Both the position numbers and the translations under genes were made by a program. The notes under the pieces are model-generated. The model was given only the letters and a program-made list of their open reading frames with translations, searched no databases and was not told the origin of the DNA. Below, piece by piece: positions 14,672 through 22,543 of a DNA stretch of 29,551 bases; position 1 is the first letter of the stretch; each line of letters starts with the position of its first letter. This DNA is from CAYUCJ01 sp049282265 (GTDB lineage: Bacteria; Desulfobacterota; DSM-4660; Desulfatiglandales; Desulfatiglandaceae), in the NCBI GenBank assembly GCA_049282265.1, contig JBAPTR010000230.1, positions 1 to 29,551 on the forward strand, written 5' to 3'.

Positions 14672-14980
14672 TCAGAGAAGCGACTCTACATTTACTATTT
14701 TCATCACCGTAGCAAATTTCAGCTCTCCAAGCTGTTCGGGGAACTTTTTCTTGAGTTCGTCAAAGATTTCGCCATCCCCTTCAATTTTACCCTTCCCCTC
14801 GATCCTGAAGCCTTTGTTTTTCTCCCCGGCCGCCCTTCTCACCAGGTCCTGATACTTCACCGGGATTTCGTCCAGCAGGATTCTCAAGACCAACTGGTCT
14901 TCATCATATTCGAAGACTTCAGGGCATACCTTGTTGCAGTTCTTGTCTCCCATACAGAGGTCGTAATCGATTAGGGGCAT
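14672..14980 (-). CDS. Chimeric protein: ferredoxin head fused to PPOX tail
   Basis: 102 residues. Residues 1-52 nearly duplicate the ferredoxin at 18005-18199: Cys9, Asp12, Cys15 and Cys19-Pro (CMGDKNCNKVCPEVF) and YDEDQLVLRILLDEIP. At the point where that ferredoxin has its fourth ligand (AAREC), this one continues AAGEKNKGFRIEGKGKIEGD, ending as a PPOX-family C-terminus (GEIFDEL ... ATVMKIVNVESL). It therefore lacks the remote cysteine and the first half of the flavin barrel. This looks like a deletion fusion of two neighbouring genes and may be non-functional. No Shine-Dalgarno is visible at ATG 14980. Confidence 0.65.
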   Translation of the reverse strand: MPLIDYDLCMGDKNCNKVCPEVFEYDEDQLVLRILLDEIPVKYQDLVRRAAGEKNKGFRIEGKGKIEGDGEIFDELKKKFPEQLGELKFATVMKIVNVESLL

Positions 14981-15012
14981 CTGATACGTGACATCAAAGG
15001 TGCCCGTTGGAA

Positions 15013-15966
15013 TCAGAGTATTACATTCCTTGCAACATGGTGGACATCCGGGGCACCTGCCATGCTCAGTATCCGTATTAATTCGCCGGTGATCGCCGTC
15101 ACCACATCCCGCACTCCCTCTTGTCCATCTGCGGCCAGACCGTAAAGAATGGGCCTGCCCAGGCCCACCAGGGAGGCGCCGAAAGCGAGCCCCTTCAGGA
15201 CGTCGCTTCCCCGCCTGAAGCCTCCGTCTACCATGATGACGATCTTGCCACCCACCTTTTCCGTGATTTCATCCATCACTTGAAAGGGATGGGGAAGGTA
15301 ATCAATGGTGTGTGCCCCGTGGTTGGAAACGATGATTGCGTCCGCCCCCGCATTCACGGCCTTGAGCGCATCCTCCCCACTCAGGATCCCCTTGAAAATG
15401 AGCGGCAGGCGAACGGTCTTGCGAATCTCCTTCAACTCGGCGTATGAAAGGGGCGAGCAATCAAAGACCATCTGCTTGTCCATGATCTTGGTGCCCTGTC
15501 CGGAGTCAATTTCAACTCCAACCCAGTCTACGCCCGCTGTCTGTATTTCATTCAGCGCGTCATACATCTTTCTGCGGTCTTTCAAGGGTTTGACATTGGC
15601 GGCCAGGGGGACACCCGTTGCCTTGATGCCCTTCAGGTCCGCAGGGATGGGTGACCCGGTCCACATGAGACTCCCGGCATCTTTCAGACCCCTTGCTACC
15701 GCCCTGAGCCCATCTTCAGTAATGGCGGGGATGGGCATGGTCATGGCCGACATGATCACGGGTGTGCCAAGCTTTACCCCGAGGATCTCCAACCCGGTCT
15801 CGGGCTCGGGAGCGGCATCGATGGCCTTTTGTCTGAAGGTGTATTGATCCAGGACGGAGCGGTTGTGCCCCATGACGAACTCCGTTTCCACACCCCCCAG
15901 AAAAACCCCGATATCCCTAGCCAATAACGTTTCTTTTCCCTTCTTGTAGATTTCTCCCAGTTCCAT
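15013..15966 (-). CDS. FMN-dependent alpha-hydroxy-acid dehydrogenase family protein
   Basis: 317 residues, TIM barrel of the glycolate oxidase/lactate dehydrogenase type. Visible motifs: PVIMSAMTMPI near the N-terminus, PLIFKGILSGEDALKA (FMN lysine), IIVSNHGAHTIDYLP with the catalytic His, MVDGGFRRGSDVLKGLAFGA and GLGRPILYGLA for phosphate binding. The common NHGxRxLD motif reads NHGAHTID, so the substrate-carboxylate Arg is His, implying an unusual substrate or reaction. ATG 15966 follows GGAGGAG; ATG 15981 is upstream in frame. The stop is followed closely by the chimeric ferredoxin. Confidence 0.85.
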   Translation of the reverse strand: MELGEIYKKGKETLLARDIGVFLGGVETEFVMGHNRSVLDQYTFRQKAIDAAPEPETGLEILGVKLGTPVIMSAMTMPIPAITEDGLRAVARGLKDAGSLMWTGSPIPADLKGIKATGVPLAANVKPLKDRRKMYDALNEIQTAGVDWVGVEIDSGQGTKIMDKQMVFDCSPLSYAELKEIRKTVRLPLIFKGILSGEDALKAVNAGADAIIVSNHGAHTIDYLPHPFQVMDEITEKVGGKIVIMVDGGFRRGSDVLKGLAFGASLVGLGRPILYGLAADGQEGVRDVVTAITGELIRILSMAGAPDVHHVARNVIL

Positions 15967-16058
15967 GTTCGTCTCCTCCATTATCCCAGCAGTGCTCAGT
16001 ATCCTAATGATGTGATATTTGCAGGATATACCTGCCGCCTGAAAATATTCTGCTCCGA

Positions 16059-16913
16059 TTACACATTACCTCTCGCTGCCTGCCTTTCATGAGGCACTAT
16101 GTATTGCTGGGCCATTAAGGTCAGGTAGGGGGGGGCAAACGCAACAACGAATAAGATATAAAATACCGAGCCGTCTGCATTGCGCACCGCCAAGGTGAAG
16201 AAAAAAAGTGCGCCCAGCAGGCGCAGCAACAGCGTTTTCTTCTTGACATATAACCCGGCCCGAAATCGCAAAAAAACAAAAACCAGGCCGATTGACATGG
16301 TCCATGCTGTCGCCGCGGCAAGCTCTGCTTTTATGGGAATGTTAATCCAACGAAAGACCCCCCACCAGGATACCAGAAGAAACAGGTGAGTCCCAACTGC
16401 CGGAAGCACTATAACGATAAGGCTGGACCACAAGCGACAGTTTCGCCGCCTGCCCTCCTCATAGAGAAAAGCACACAAAAAGGCAAAGCAGGCCCATCCA
16501 AGAATCCCGATGAGAGGAACATTGAAAATTCCGGGTTCTTGCCAGACCCAGAGGCCACTGCGCACCGACACCGTTTCGATAAATGCAGCGTCGGTTAGGA
16601 CGATGCCGCCGACAGCCATCGGCACAAACCTGTGCCCGTATCCGAGCAGTTGGGACGCAAGGTCCCACGCACTGTGGATGAGTACAGGCCATACGACGAT
16701 GATCATCAAAGGAAGGTGGCTCAATAACATGTGCCAGCTCTGACTATAACTGTAAAAGGCATACAAGCGGATGCAGGTCTCTTCGGCAATCCAGGCGGAA
16801 GTGGCAACCAGGACAGTCCACAGAAGAAAATGCCCGCCGTCGGGATGGTTTTTCGTAAACATCACAACATAAAGGACTGCAATTGAAATTGTGATCGTTT
16901 CGAAGAGAAACAT
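16059..16913 (-). CDS. Polytopic membrane protein, carotenoid-biosynthesis (CruF-like) family?
   Basis: 284 residues with about seven or eight hydrophobic helices. The segment WVWQEPGIFNVPLIGILGWACFAF recalls the conserved region of CruF / bisanhydrobacterioruberin hydratase (PF04240), which has Tyr-x-x-Pro and Gly-Trp in the same order. ATG 16913 lies 2 bases after the UbiA stop and starts directly with a hydrophobic helix; ATG 16952 would overlap UbiA and add a polar stretch. Pairing with a UbiA prenyltransferase fits isoprenoid-lipid modification. Family assignment is tentative. Confidence 0.5.
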   Translation of the reverse strand: MFLFETITISIAVLYVVMFTKNHPDGGHFLLWTVLVATSAWIAEETCIRLYAFYSYSQSWHMLLSHLPLMIIVVWPVLIHSAWDLASQLLGYGHRFVPMAVGGIVLTDAAFIETVSVRSGLWVWQEPGIFNVPLIGILGWACFAFLCAFLYEEGRRRNCRLWSSLIVIVLPAVGTHLFLLVSWWGVFRWINIPIKAELAAATAWTMSIGLVFVFLRFRAGLYVKKKTLLLRLLGALFFFTLAVRNADGSVFYILFVVAFAPPYLTLMAQQYIVPHERQAARGNV

Positions 16914-16915
16914 GA

Positions 16916-17860
16916 TTACAGCCCTGTCCCCGGCAGACCGGCAACAACCCATATGTTATAGGTGACAAGCATGGCGACGCCCATCCATGTGATGCGGATA
17001 CAGTCTTTAGCGGTAATTCCTCGGCGCATAGCATTTTTGTAGAAAACGAACTGTAGAAGCGGCGCCGCACCCATAATAAAGATGCGCCACGGAACAAACG
17101 CCAGCACATAACCCATCGATAGGACAGCTACGGAAGTGAAGATGAGCCCGTCGATAATGTGCATTGCTTTAGGTATTCCGTGGACCACCGGATAGGTTCG
17201 AATTCCGGCAACAGCATCGCCTTTTACATCCCGAAGATCATAAATCACTTCGTAGCTGGTTTCAAACAGATAGAAAAAAACAGCCGAAAACATCACGGTC
17301 GCCCAGCTAATTCCCGGTGGAAAACAATGGGGTCGGTTTCCCCAGCATGCCGTGGCAAGGGGGTACCCGAATACAGTGATGAGAAACCCAACGGCTGAAG
17401 CAGTGTTCTTCCAGAAATACATTTGCTTCAAGCGCCGTTTTCCGGGCAAAAGGGGAAAGTTGTAAAAAAGACCGAGCACATGGCAGGTGATCCGGAGTCC
17501 GGTGATGGCCGGGTCTAAGAAATGCACCACTATCAGGGAAACCAGCAGAAACGGAAAAACGACCCATAGCAGCAGTCTGCGCTTCCGATGGACAAATACG
17601 GTTCCGGTGATCTCGTTGACGCTGTCTTCATCAAGGTCAACCGTCTTGTTTATCAGGTTGACGATATACCAGTCAAGCGCGCAGACCGCTGTAACGAGCC
17701 ATTGATACTCGCCGACGAACAACCAACCAAATGTAAACACCCCCAGTGCCGCGATCGCCGTGATGTGGATCCGGCTGATATCGGCAAATGTGCTCCAAAC
17801 CTGTTCTTCTCGTAACGCACCTATCTGTTGGCCAACCGAAGCATTTGAAAGTGATTTCAT
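16916..17860 (-). CDS. UbiA-family prenyltransferase
   Basis: 314 residues, eight or nine membrane helices. The first metal-binding region is LINKTVDLDEDSVN, an altered N-x-x-x-D-x-D version of NDxxDxxxD; the second is YDLRDVKGDAVAGIRTYPV, the expected DxxxD region. UbiA enzymes transfer a polyprenyl chain to an aromatic or polyprenyl acceptor; a CruF-like neighbour suggests a lycopene-elongase-like role, but quinone or lipid substrates are possible. No Shine-Dalgarno is seen before ATG 17860. Translational coupling to the downstream membrane protein is likely. Confidence 0.82.
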   Translation of the reverse strand: MKSLSNASVGQQIGALREEQVWSTFADISRIHITAIAALGVFTFGWLFVGEYQWLVTAVCALDWYIVNLINKTVDLDEDSVNEITGTVFVHRKRRLLLWVVFPFLLVSLIVVHFLDPAITGLRITCHVLGLFYNFPLLPGKRRLKQMYFWKNTASAVGFLITVFGYPLATACWGNRPHCFPPGISWATVMFSAVFFYLFETSYEVIYDLRDVKGDAVAGIRTYPVVHGIPKAMHIIDGLIFTSVAVLSMGYVLAFVPWRIFIMGAAPLLQFVFYKNAMRRGITAKDCIRITWMGVAMLVTYNIWVVAGLPGTGL

Positions 17861-18004
17861 TTAAGTCGTCTATCGATATTCTTATTGAATTATTTCGATT
17901 TTGAGAACATACCCAACAGGATCGGTTTTACCAATAATCCTGGTGGAAAGTTTTTTCATCATAGGCCAGGGCCTGGATCTCCCTTTCCATCTGCGCAGTG
18001 CCTA

Positions 18005-18199
18005 TTATTCTTCAACGATGATGGCCCCGGGCGCGCATTCCCTTGCGGCCTGCCTCACCAGGTCCTGGTATTTCTCCGGTATTTCGTCGAGAAGGATCCT
18101 GGAAACCAGTTGATCCTCATCGTACTGAAAAACCTCGGGGCAAAGGTGATTGCAATTCCTGTCTCCCATACAAAGTTCCTCATCAATTTTTACTTTCAT
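18005..18199 (-). CDS. Small ferredoxin with Asp at a cluster-ligand position
   Basis: 64 residues, the normal size of a single-cluster ferredoxin. The motif CMGDRNCNHLCPEVF gives Cys10, Asp13, Cys16 and Cys20, with remote Cys54 in ARECAPGA. Asp replacing the second Cys is the arrangement in Pyrococcus furiosus ferredoxin, where the cluster converts between [3Fe-4S] and [4Fe-4S]. GGGAG lies 7 bases before ATG. Its promoter and a palindromic operator lie upstream at 18285-18334. The adjacent gap 17861-18004 contains no recognised feature. Confidence 0.88.
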   Translation of the reverse strand: MKVKIDEELCMGDRNCNHLCPEVFQYDEDQLVSRILLDEIPEKYQDLVRQAARECAPGAIIVEE

Positions 18200-18281
18200 G
18201 ACAATCTCCCTGTAAAATGTTTTGTGATAGTGATGGGGTTCAACAATCAGCGTGATTGCCTATTGCTGGTTGTCTTTCCCT

Positions 18282-18334
18282 TTGACTCACTTGAGTGAGT
18301 TTTCTATAATCTGTCAAAGAACGGTTTTTGTCAA
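18282..18334. promoter_or_regulatory. Divergent overlapping promoters
   Basis: Plus strand: TTGACT (18282-18287), 17 bases, perfect TATAAT (18305-18310). Minus strand, toward the ferredoxin: TTGACA (complement of 18329-18334), 17 bases, GATTAT (complement of 18306-18311). The two -10 boxes share the same bases. The plus-strand transcript would run into the family A repeat with no clear gene before 18895. Confidence 0.65.
18285..18300. promoter_or_regulatory. Palindromic operator in the divergent promoter
   Basis: ACTCACTTGAGTGAGT is a 16-base palindrome with one central mismatch pair. It occupies the spacer of the plus-strand promoter and the start region of the minus-strand one, so a bound dimer could silence both. 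The pattern is typical of TetR-family operators; no such regulator is encoded in the window. Confidence 0.6.
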
Positions 18335-18369
18335 TCTCTTGGAGATTAGACAGGCCTTGCACGAAGTTT

Positions 18370-18612
18370 GATGACTTTGTAAAAAGCTGGTAGATGCCGC
18401 GAGCGGCAGCCTATGAGCACCGAAGTGGAGCCGAACCTGACATCCTTTTTCAGACCCTTTCTAAACACTTGGGAGGGAATGGACGCCGATTTGGCGTTTA
18501 GCGTAAATTCATAGAAGCGCTTGGGGTTTGGGAGGCGTAAACCCCAAATAGCTGTCCATATCGGTGTTTGGTGCCAAGTGCACTATGAGAAAGGGTCTGA
18601 AAAAGAGTCTCA
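18370..18612. repeat. Family A hairpin repeat, copy 2
   Basis: Starts GATGACTTTGTAAAAAG, has the small hairpin TGCCGC/GCGGCA at 18395-18408, then the palindrome 18438-18612 whose outer arms are CAGACCCTTTCT and AGAAAGGGTCTG. It is close to copies 3 and 4. The remaining gap 18613-18894 shows no gene; only the ribosome site before 18895 is recognisable. Together with 18200-18369 this makes about 700 bases without an intact gene. Confidence 0.85.
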
Positions 18613-18894
18613 CGACCCTCTCCCCCGATGCAAGGAATCGAATGAAACACGCTTTGAAACAGGACGGGACCAGAAATCCCACCAGCTGAGCCTCGAAGCT
18701 GCAACATATGGCCGGTTCTTCAAGGAATCGTTTTCAATTTTCTGAAAATTACCAATCCTGAAAAAAATATTAAAGATGTCCCCAGGCAATCTCATCATGA
18801 AAAGTGTAAGGATCTTCGGGAATAACCGACAAAATCAATAATGCCATTTGCTTAAGGGGTTGTTACCAAACTCAAGAGATTAAGGAGTAGAAAA

Positions 18895-19358
18895 ATGGGT
18901 GAAGCTGTGCTGGGCATCAATCCCTTTAATCAGCCCGATGTGGAGGCGGCCAAGATCAAGGCCAGGGAACTGATGGCCGCCTACCGCGAAACCGGTCACC
19001 TTCCCGCGGATGAACCCACATTGCGTGATGGGGATCTGAAAATATTCGGAGGTCCCGATGGGACCTCCCCCAATGCTGATGACCTCATCGCTCCGAGCCT
19101 TACAGGGGTGCGATTCTGGACCGGCAGCTGGATGAACAGTTTAGGGCGTTTATCAATGATTCCTCGCGGAACCGCCTGGAAGGCCATACGCTCTTCGTGA
19201 GCAAGATATTTGACTGGTACCGGAAGGATTTCGGGGGGGATCTCACGGGATTTTTTCTGAAGTATGCGGAAGGGGATTTGAAAAAGCGGTTGGAGGCAAA
19301 CCGATCAAACATAAAGATCAAGTATTTGAATTATGACTGGTCGCTGAATGGGAATTAG
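18895..19358 (+). pseudogene. Fusion scar: phosphoglucose isomerase C-terminus plus DUF547 tail
   Basis: After a good ribosome site (TTAAGGAG) the frame from ATG 18895 encodes MGEAVLGINPFNQPDVEAAK, the C-terminal part of phosphoglucose isomerase (as in transaldolase/Pgi fusions), with ELMAAYRETGHLPADEP. From about 19107 another frame encodes the end of a DUF547 protein (FRAFINDSS, LFVSKIFDWYRKDFGG, YLNYDWSLN) to the stop at 19356-19358. The two pieces are out of frame, so an intact product of either is impossible. The upstream frame alone would end at 19200. Confidence 0.7.
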
Positions 19359-19402
19359 GAGGGTTTACATCTTTCTCACGCCCGCTCACTTCGTTCGCTA
19401 GA

Positions 19403-19477
19403 GACACAGAGCTATCAGAGAAAAACATTCTAATTTATTTGTTCTTAAAACTTTGTGATCTCTGCGCGCTCTGTGTG
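19403..19477. repeat. Imperfect inverted repeat in the gap before the FAD oxidoreductase
   Basis: GACACAGAGCTATCAGAG (19403-19420) faces CTCTGCGCGCTCTGTGTG (19460-19477), with most positions paired. It is followed by TTCGTGTTCTTCGTGGTT-type sequence. No gene lies in 19359-19572. Confidence 0.45.
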
Positions 19478-19572
19478 AGACAGGATTTGTTTTTCTTCGT
19501 GTTCTTCGTGGTTAGAAAATAGACCCTTTACGAATCTATCATTATTGAATGATACAAGCAGGAGAGGAAAAT

Positions 19573-21033
19573 ATGGCAACATATGACTTTGACATAGGGA
19601 TTATCGGCGGGGGCGCTGCCGGCCTGACCGTGGCCGCAGGCGCAGCACAGCTTGGGGCCAAGACCCTCCTGATTGAAAAGGAAGAGGAACTGGGTGGCGA
19701 CTGCCTCCACTATGGGTGCGTCCCCAGCAAGACCCTGATCAGGACCGCACAGGTTTATCACCTGATGAAAACCTCAACGGAATTCGGGTTGCCCGGGGTG
19801 AAGGTCCCGCCGGTTGCTTATGCCGATGTAGCCAAAAGAATACAGTCGGTGATCGGCACCATCCAGGAACACGATTCCGAGGAGCGATTCTGTTCGCTGG
19901 GTGCCAAGGTGGTCTTCGGATCTCCCGTTTTTTCCGATGATCATGCCGTCAGAATGGATGGGGAGACCTATGCTGCGAAACGATGGGTTATCGCCACCGG
20001 GTCTTCGCCGGCAGCTCCCCCCTTCGAGGGGCTCGCGCACACCCCGTACCTCACCAATAAGGAGATCTTTTCCCTGGAGCGATTGCCTCAATCCATGATC
20101 ATCCTGGGGGCCGGTCCTATCGCCACCGAGATGGCCCAGGCCTTCCGGCGGCTGGGTACGGAAGTCCACGTGGTTCAACGGAGCGGTCAGATTCTGAGCA
20201 AGGAAGACAAGGACATGGCAGACTTGGTCCTGGAGGCGTTGCGATCCGAGGGAGTCCGATTCTATCTTAATAGCACGGTCCAGCACATATCCAGCCACGG
20301 TGAGGATTCGCAGGAAGTGGTGATCAAGCAGGGAGACAACACACCCGTCTCTCTAAAGGCTGAAAAGATACTGGTGGCCGTGGGAAGATCTCCCAACCTG
20401 ACGAACCTGGGTCTTGACGGAATCGATGTCGCATTTAATCGAAAAGGCCTCACGGTGGATGACCGGATGCGGACGACGCAGAAGCACATCTATGCTGCCG
20501 GTGACGTCACCGGTGCATTTCAATTCACCCACGCAGCCGGGTACGAAGGGGGTATCGTGGTGAGCAACGCCGTCTTTCACCTCCCGAGGAAGGTGGACTA
20601 TACCTGGCTACCCTGGTGCACTTATTCAGATCCTGAGCTGGCGAGCATCGGCATGAATGAAAAAATGGCCAAAGAGGCAGGCATTAACTATTCAGTCTTT
20701 GAAGAGGCCTTCAAGGGGAATGACCGGAGCCTGGCCGAGGGGGAACGCGTGGGTAAAATCAAGATGCTTCTGGGCGAGAAGGAGAAGCCCATCGGTGTCC
20801 AGATTCTGGGGCCGCACGCCGGAGAGTTGTTGAACGAATGGGTCGCCGCCCTAAATGGCAAAGTAAAGCTGTCGACTCTGGCTTCGGCCGTCCATCCCTA
20901 TCCCACACTTGGAGAGATCAACAAAAAGGTCGTGGGAAGCTATTTTTCGCCCAAGATATTCTCCAGCAAGGTTAAGAAGGGTCTGAAGCTCTTCTTCCAG
21001 TTGAAGGGAAGGGCGTGTGAGGGAGAGGGGTAG
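19573..21033 (+). CDS. FAD-dependent pyridine-nucleotide disulfide oxidoreductase
   Basis: 486 residues, class-I family (dihydrolipoamide dehydrogenase, mercuric reductase-like). FAD site IGIIGGGAAGLTVA; redox disulfide in GGDCLHYGCVPSKT; NAD(P) site ILGAGPIATEMAQAF; second FAD contact IYAAGDVTG; C-terminal catalytic HPYPTLGE (His-Glu pair). There is no HMA domain, and the C-terminal 30 residues are basic and hydrophobic. ATG 19573 has GGAGAGG upstream and is preferred to 19549. Relatives are often fused or linked to TVP38/TMEM64 proteins, one of which is encoded at 25808. The true substrate is unknown. Confidence 0.88.
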   Translation: MATYDFDIGIIGGGAAGLTVAAGAAQLGAKTLLIEKEEELGGDCLHYGCVPSKTLIRTAQVYHLMKTSTEFGLPGVKVPPVAYADVAKRIQSVIGTIQEHDSEERFCSLGAKVVFGSPVFSDDHAVRMDGETYAAKRWVIATGSSPAAPPFEGLAHTPYLTNKEIFSLERLPQSMIILGAGPIATEMAQAFRRLGTEVHVVQRSGQILSKEDKDMADLVLEALRSEGVRFYLNSTVQHISSHGEDSQEVVIKQGDNTPVSLKAEKILVAVGRSPNLTNLGLDGIDVAFNRKGLTVDDRMRTTQKHIYAAGDVTGAFQFTHAAGYEGGIVVSNAVFHLPRKVDYTWLPWCTYSDPELASIGMNEKMAKEAGINYSVFEEAFKGNDRSLAEGERVGKIKMLLGEKEKPIGVQILGPHAGELLNEWVAALNGKVKLSTLASAVHPYPTLGEINKKVVGSYFSPKIFSSKVKKGLKLFFQLKGRACEGEG

Positions 21034-21075
21034 GTTTTGGAATTGGTCATTTAAGTCGATTGAAAGGAGACTACA

Positions 21076-21987
21076 ATGCAGGTAGCGATGATCGGATTGG
21101 GGCGGATGGGGATGAATATGGCGAGACGTTTTATGGGCAAGGGCCACCAGGTGGTCGCCTACAACCGAACGGCCAAGAAGACGGAAGAACTCGCCGGGGA
21201 AGGGGTCACTGCCGCCTACTCACTGGAAGAAATCCCGGGTTTGCTGGAAAAACCCAGGGCCGTGTGGATGATGCTTCCGGCCGGGCCCACCGTGGATGAT
21301 CACCTGGTCAGGTTGTTGAACCTCCTTGATACGGGAGATATGATCATCGACGGAGGAAACAGTTTCTACAAGGACGACCTGCGGCGGGCCGTGACGGTGG
21401 AGGAAGCCGGGCTGTCCTATGTGGATGCGGGTGTGAGCGGGGGGATCTGGGGCCTGAAGGAAGGATACTGCCTGATGGTCGGTGGACCCAGGGATGCATT
21501 CAACCACTTGGAACCCCTGTTCAAAGACCTGGCTCCGGAAGAAGGATATATCTATTGTGGTGCCAGCGGAGCCGGTCACTTTGTAAAGATGATCCACAAC
21601 GGCATTGAGTATGCGATGATGCAGGCCTATGCTGAAGGGTTCGAGCTGATCGAGGCGTCCCCCTACGGGAAAGACCTGGCTTATGACGCCCTGAGCCATG
21701 TGTGGAACAGGGGAAGCGTTATTCGATCGTGGCTGCTGGAGCTGGCTGAAAGGGCGTTTCAGGCCGATCCCGATCTTTCTAAAATCCAGGGATATGTTGA
21801 CGATTCCGGAGAGGGTCGGTGGACCGTGCAACATGCCATCGAGGCAGCGGTCGCTTCCCCGGTCATCACCCTTTCCCTCTTTGAAAGGTTCAGATCCCGG
21901 AAGGGAAACACCTTAACGGACCGGGTCCTTGCGGCACTCAGGAGGGAATTCGGGGGGCACGCGGTAAAAAAGACCGGATCAGACTGA
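21076..21987 (+). CDS. gnd: 6-phosphogluconate dehydrogenase, short (YqeC/GndA) type
   Basis: 303 residues, the length of the NAD-type short enzymes. Motifs: MIGLGRMGMNMARR with AYNRT (no basic residue directly after the second strand as in many NAD users), IIDGGNSFYKDD, VDAGVSGGIWGLKEGYCLMVGG (substrate loop), GAGHFVKMIHNGIEYAMM with catalytic Lys and Asn, and GEGRWTVQHAIE. It oxidatively decarboxylates 6-phosphogluconate to ribulose-5-phosphate. AAAGGAG precedes ATG 21076. With zwf, pgl and glk downstream it completes the oxidative pentose phosphate branch. Confidence 0.93.
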   Translation: MQVAMIGLGRMGMNMARRFMGKGHQVVAYNRTAKKTEELAGEGVTAAYSLEEIPGLLEKPRAVWMMLPAGPTVDDHLVRLLNLLDTGDMIIDGGNSFYKDDLRRAVTVEEAGLSYVDAGVSGGIWGLKEGYCLMVGGPRDAFNHLEPLFKDLAPEEGYIYCGASGAGHFVKMIHNGIEYAMMQAYAEGFELIEASPYGKDLAYDALSHVWNRGSVIRSWLLELAERAFQADPDLSKIQGYVDDSGEGRWTVQHAIEAAVASPVITLSLFERFRSRKGNTLTDRVLAALRREFGGHAVKKTGSD

Positions 21988-22004
21988 TCTAAGGGGTATG
22001 AATC

Positions 22005-22225
22005 TTGTTTTCACCTTTCTCTGCAAGAGTGTTCAGGAAATACATGAAGCAGGCCAAAAGGATCCTGGAAGCCAACTGGGCCGGGACCTATACGAAGCCG
22101 TCGCGAGGCCTCTACCCTCACCAGTGGAACTGGGATTCGGGTTTCATTGCCATGGGGTATGCCCATTACGATTGAACCACATAAGGGTGGAGTATTTGTT
22201 TTATGACTGGAACCTGAATCATTGA
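22005..22225 (+). pseudogene. Fusion scar: MGH1-like glycosidase start plus DUF547 tail
   Basis: From about 22005 (TTG after AAGGGG) to the stop at 22173-22175 the frame encodes FRKYMKQAKRILEANWAG, then LYPHQWNWDSGFIAMGYAHYD, the N-terminal signature of MGH1/glucosylglycerate hydrolase-like glycosidases. Directly afterwards, in another frame, comes HIRVEYLFYDWNLNH and a stop at 22223-22225, a DUF547 C-terminus like that at 19330-19358. A long deletion joining two genes explains this. The family A repeat begins at the stop codon. Confidence 0.65.
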
Positions 22226-22466
22226 TGACTTTGTAAAAAGCAGGTTTATGCCGCAAGCGGCAGCCTATGAGGTACGGAGTGGAGCCGAACCTGACACTCT
22301 TTTTCAGACCCTTTCTAAACACTTTGGAGGGAATGGACGCCGATTTGGGGTTTAGCGTAAATTCATAGAAGCGCGTAGGGTTTGGGAGGCGTAAGCCCCA
22401 AATAGTCGCCCATGTCGGTGTTTGGTGCCAAGTGCACTATGAGAAAGGGTCTGAAAAAGAGTCTCA
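22224..22466. repeat. Family A hairpin repeat, copy 3
   Basis: Left module from GATGACTTTGTAAAAAG with TGCCGC/GCGGCA hairpin, then the palindrome 22292-22466: outer arms CTTTTTCAGACCCTTTCT and AGAAAGGGTCTGAAAAAG, inner arms around 22333-22355 and 22389-22413. It overlaps the stop of the DUF547 fragment. It lies in a 618-base stretch (22226-22843) without a gene. Confidence 0.85.
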
Positions 22467-22543
22467 CGCCCGGCTCCTGGCTGTAGTAATTAAAATGACT
22501 CGCTATGAAGAGCAGGTGAACGGGATGTTCCTGAAGCGGCGTC

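Noticed and set aside
18370..22466. CRISPR array or transposon ends
   Set aside because: The repeats are few, far apart, about 240 bases long and internally palindromic, with no regular spacers and no transposase gene in between.
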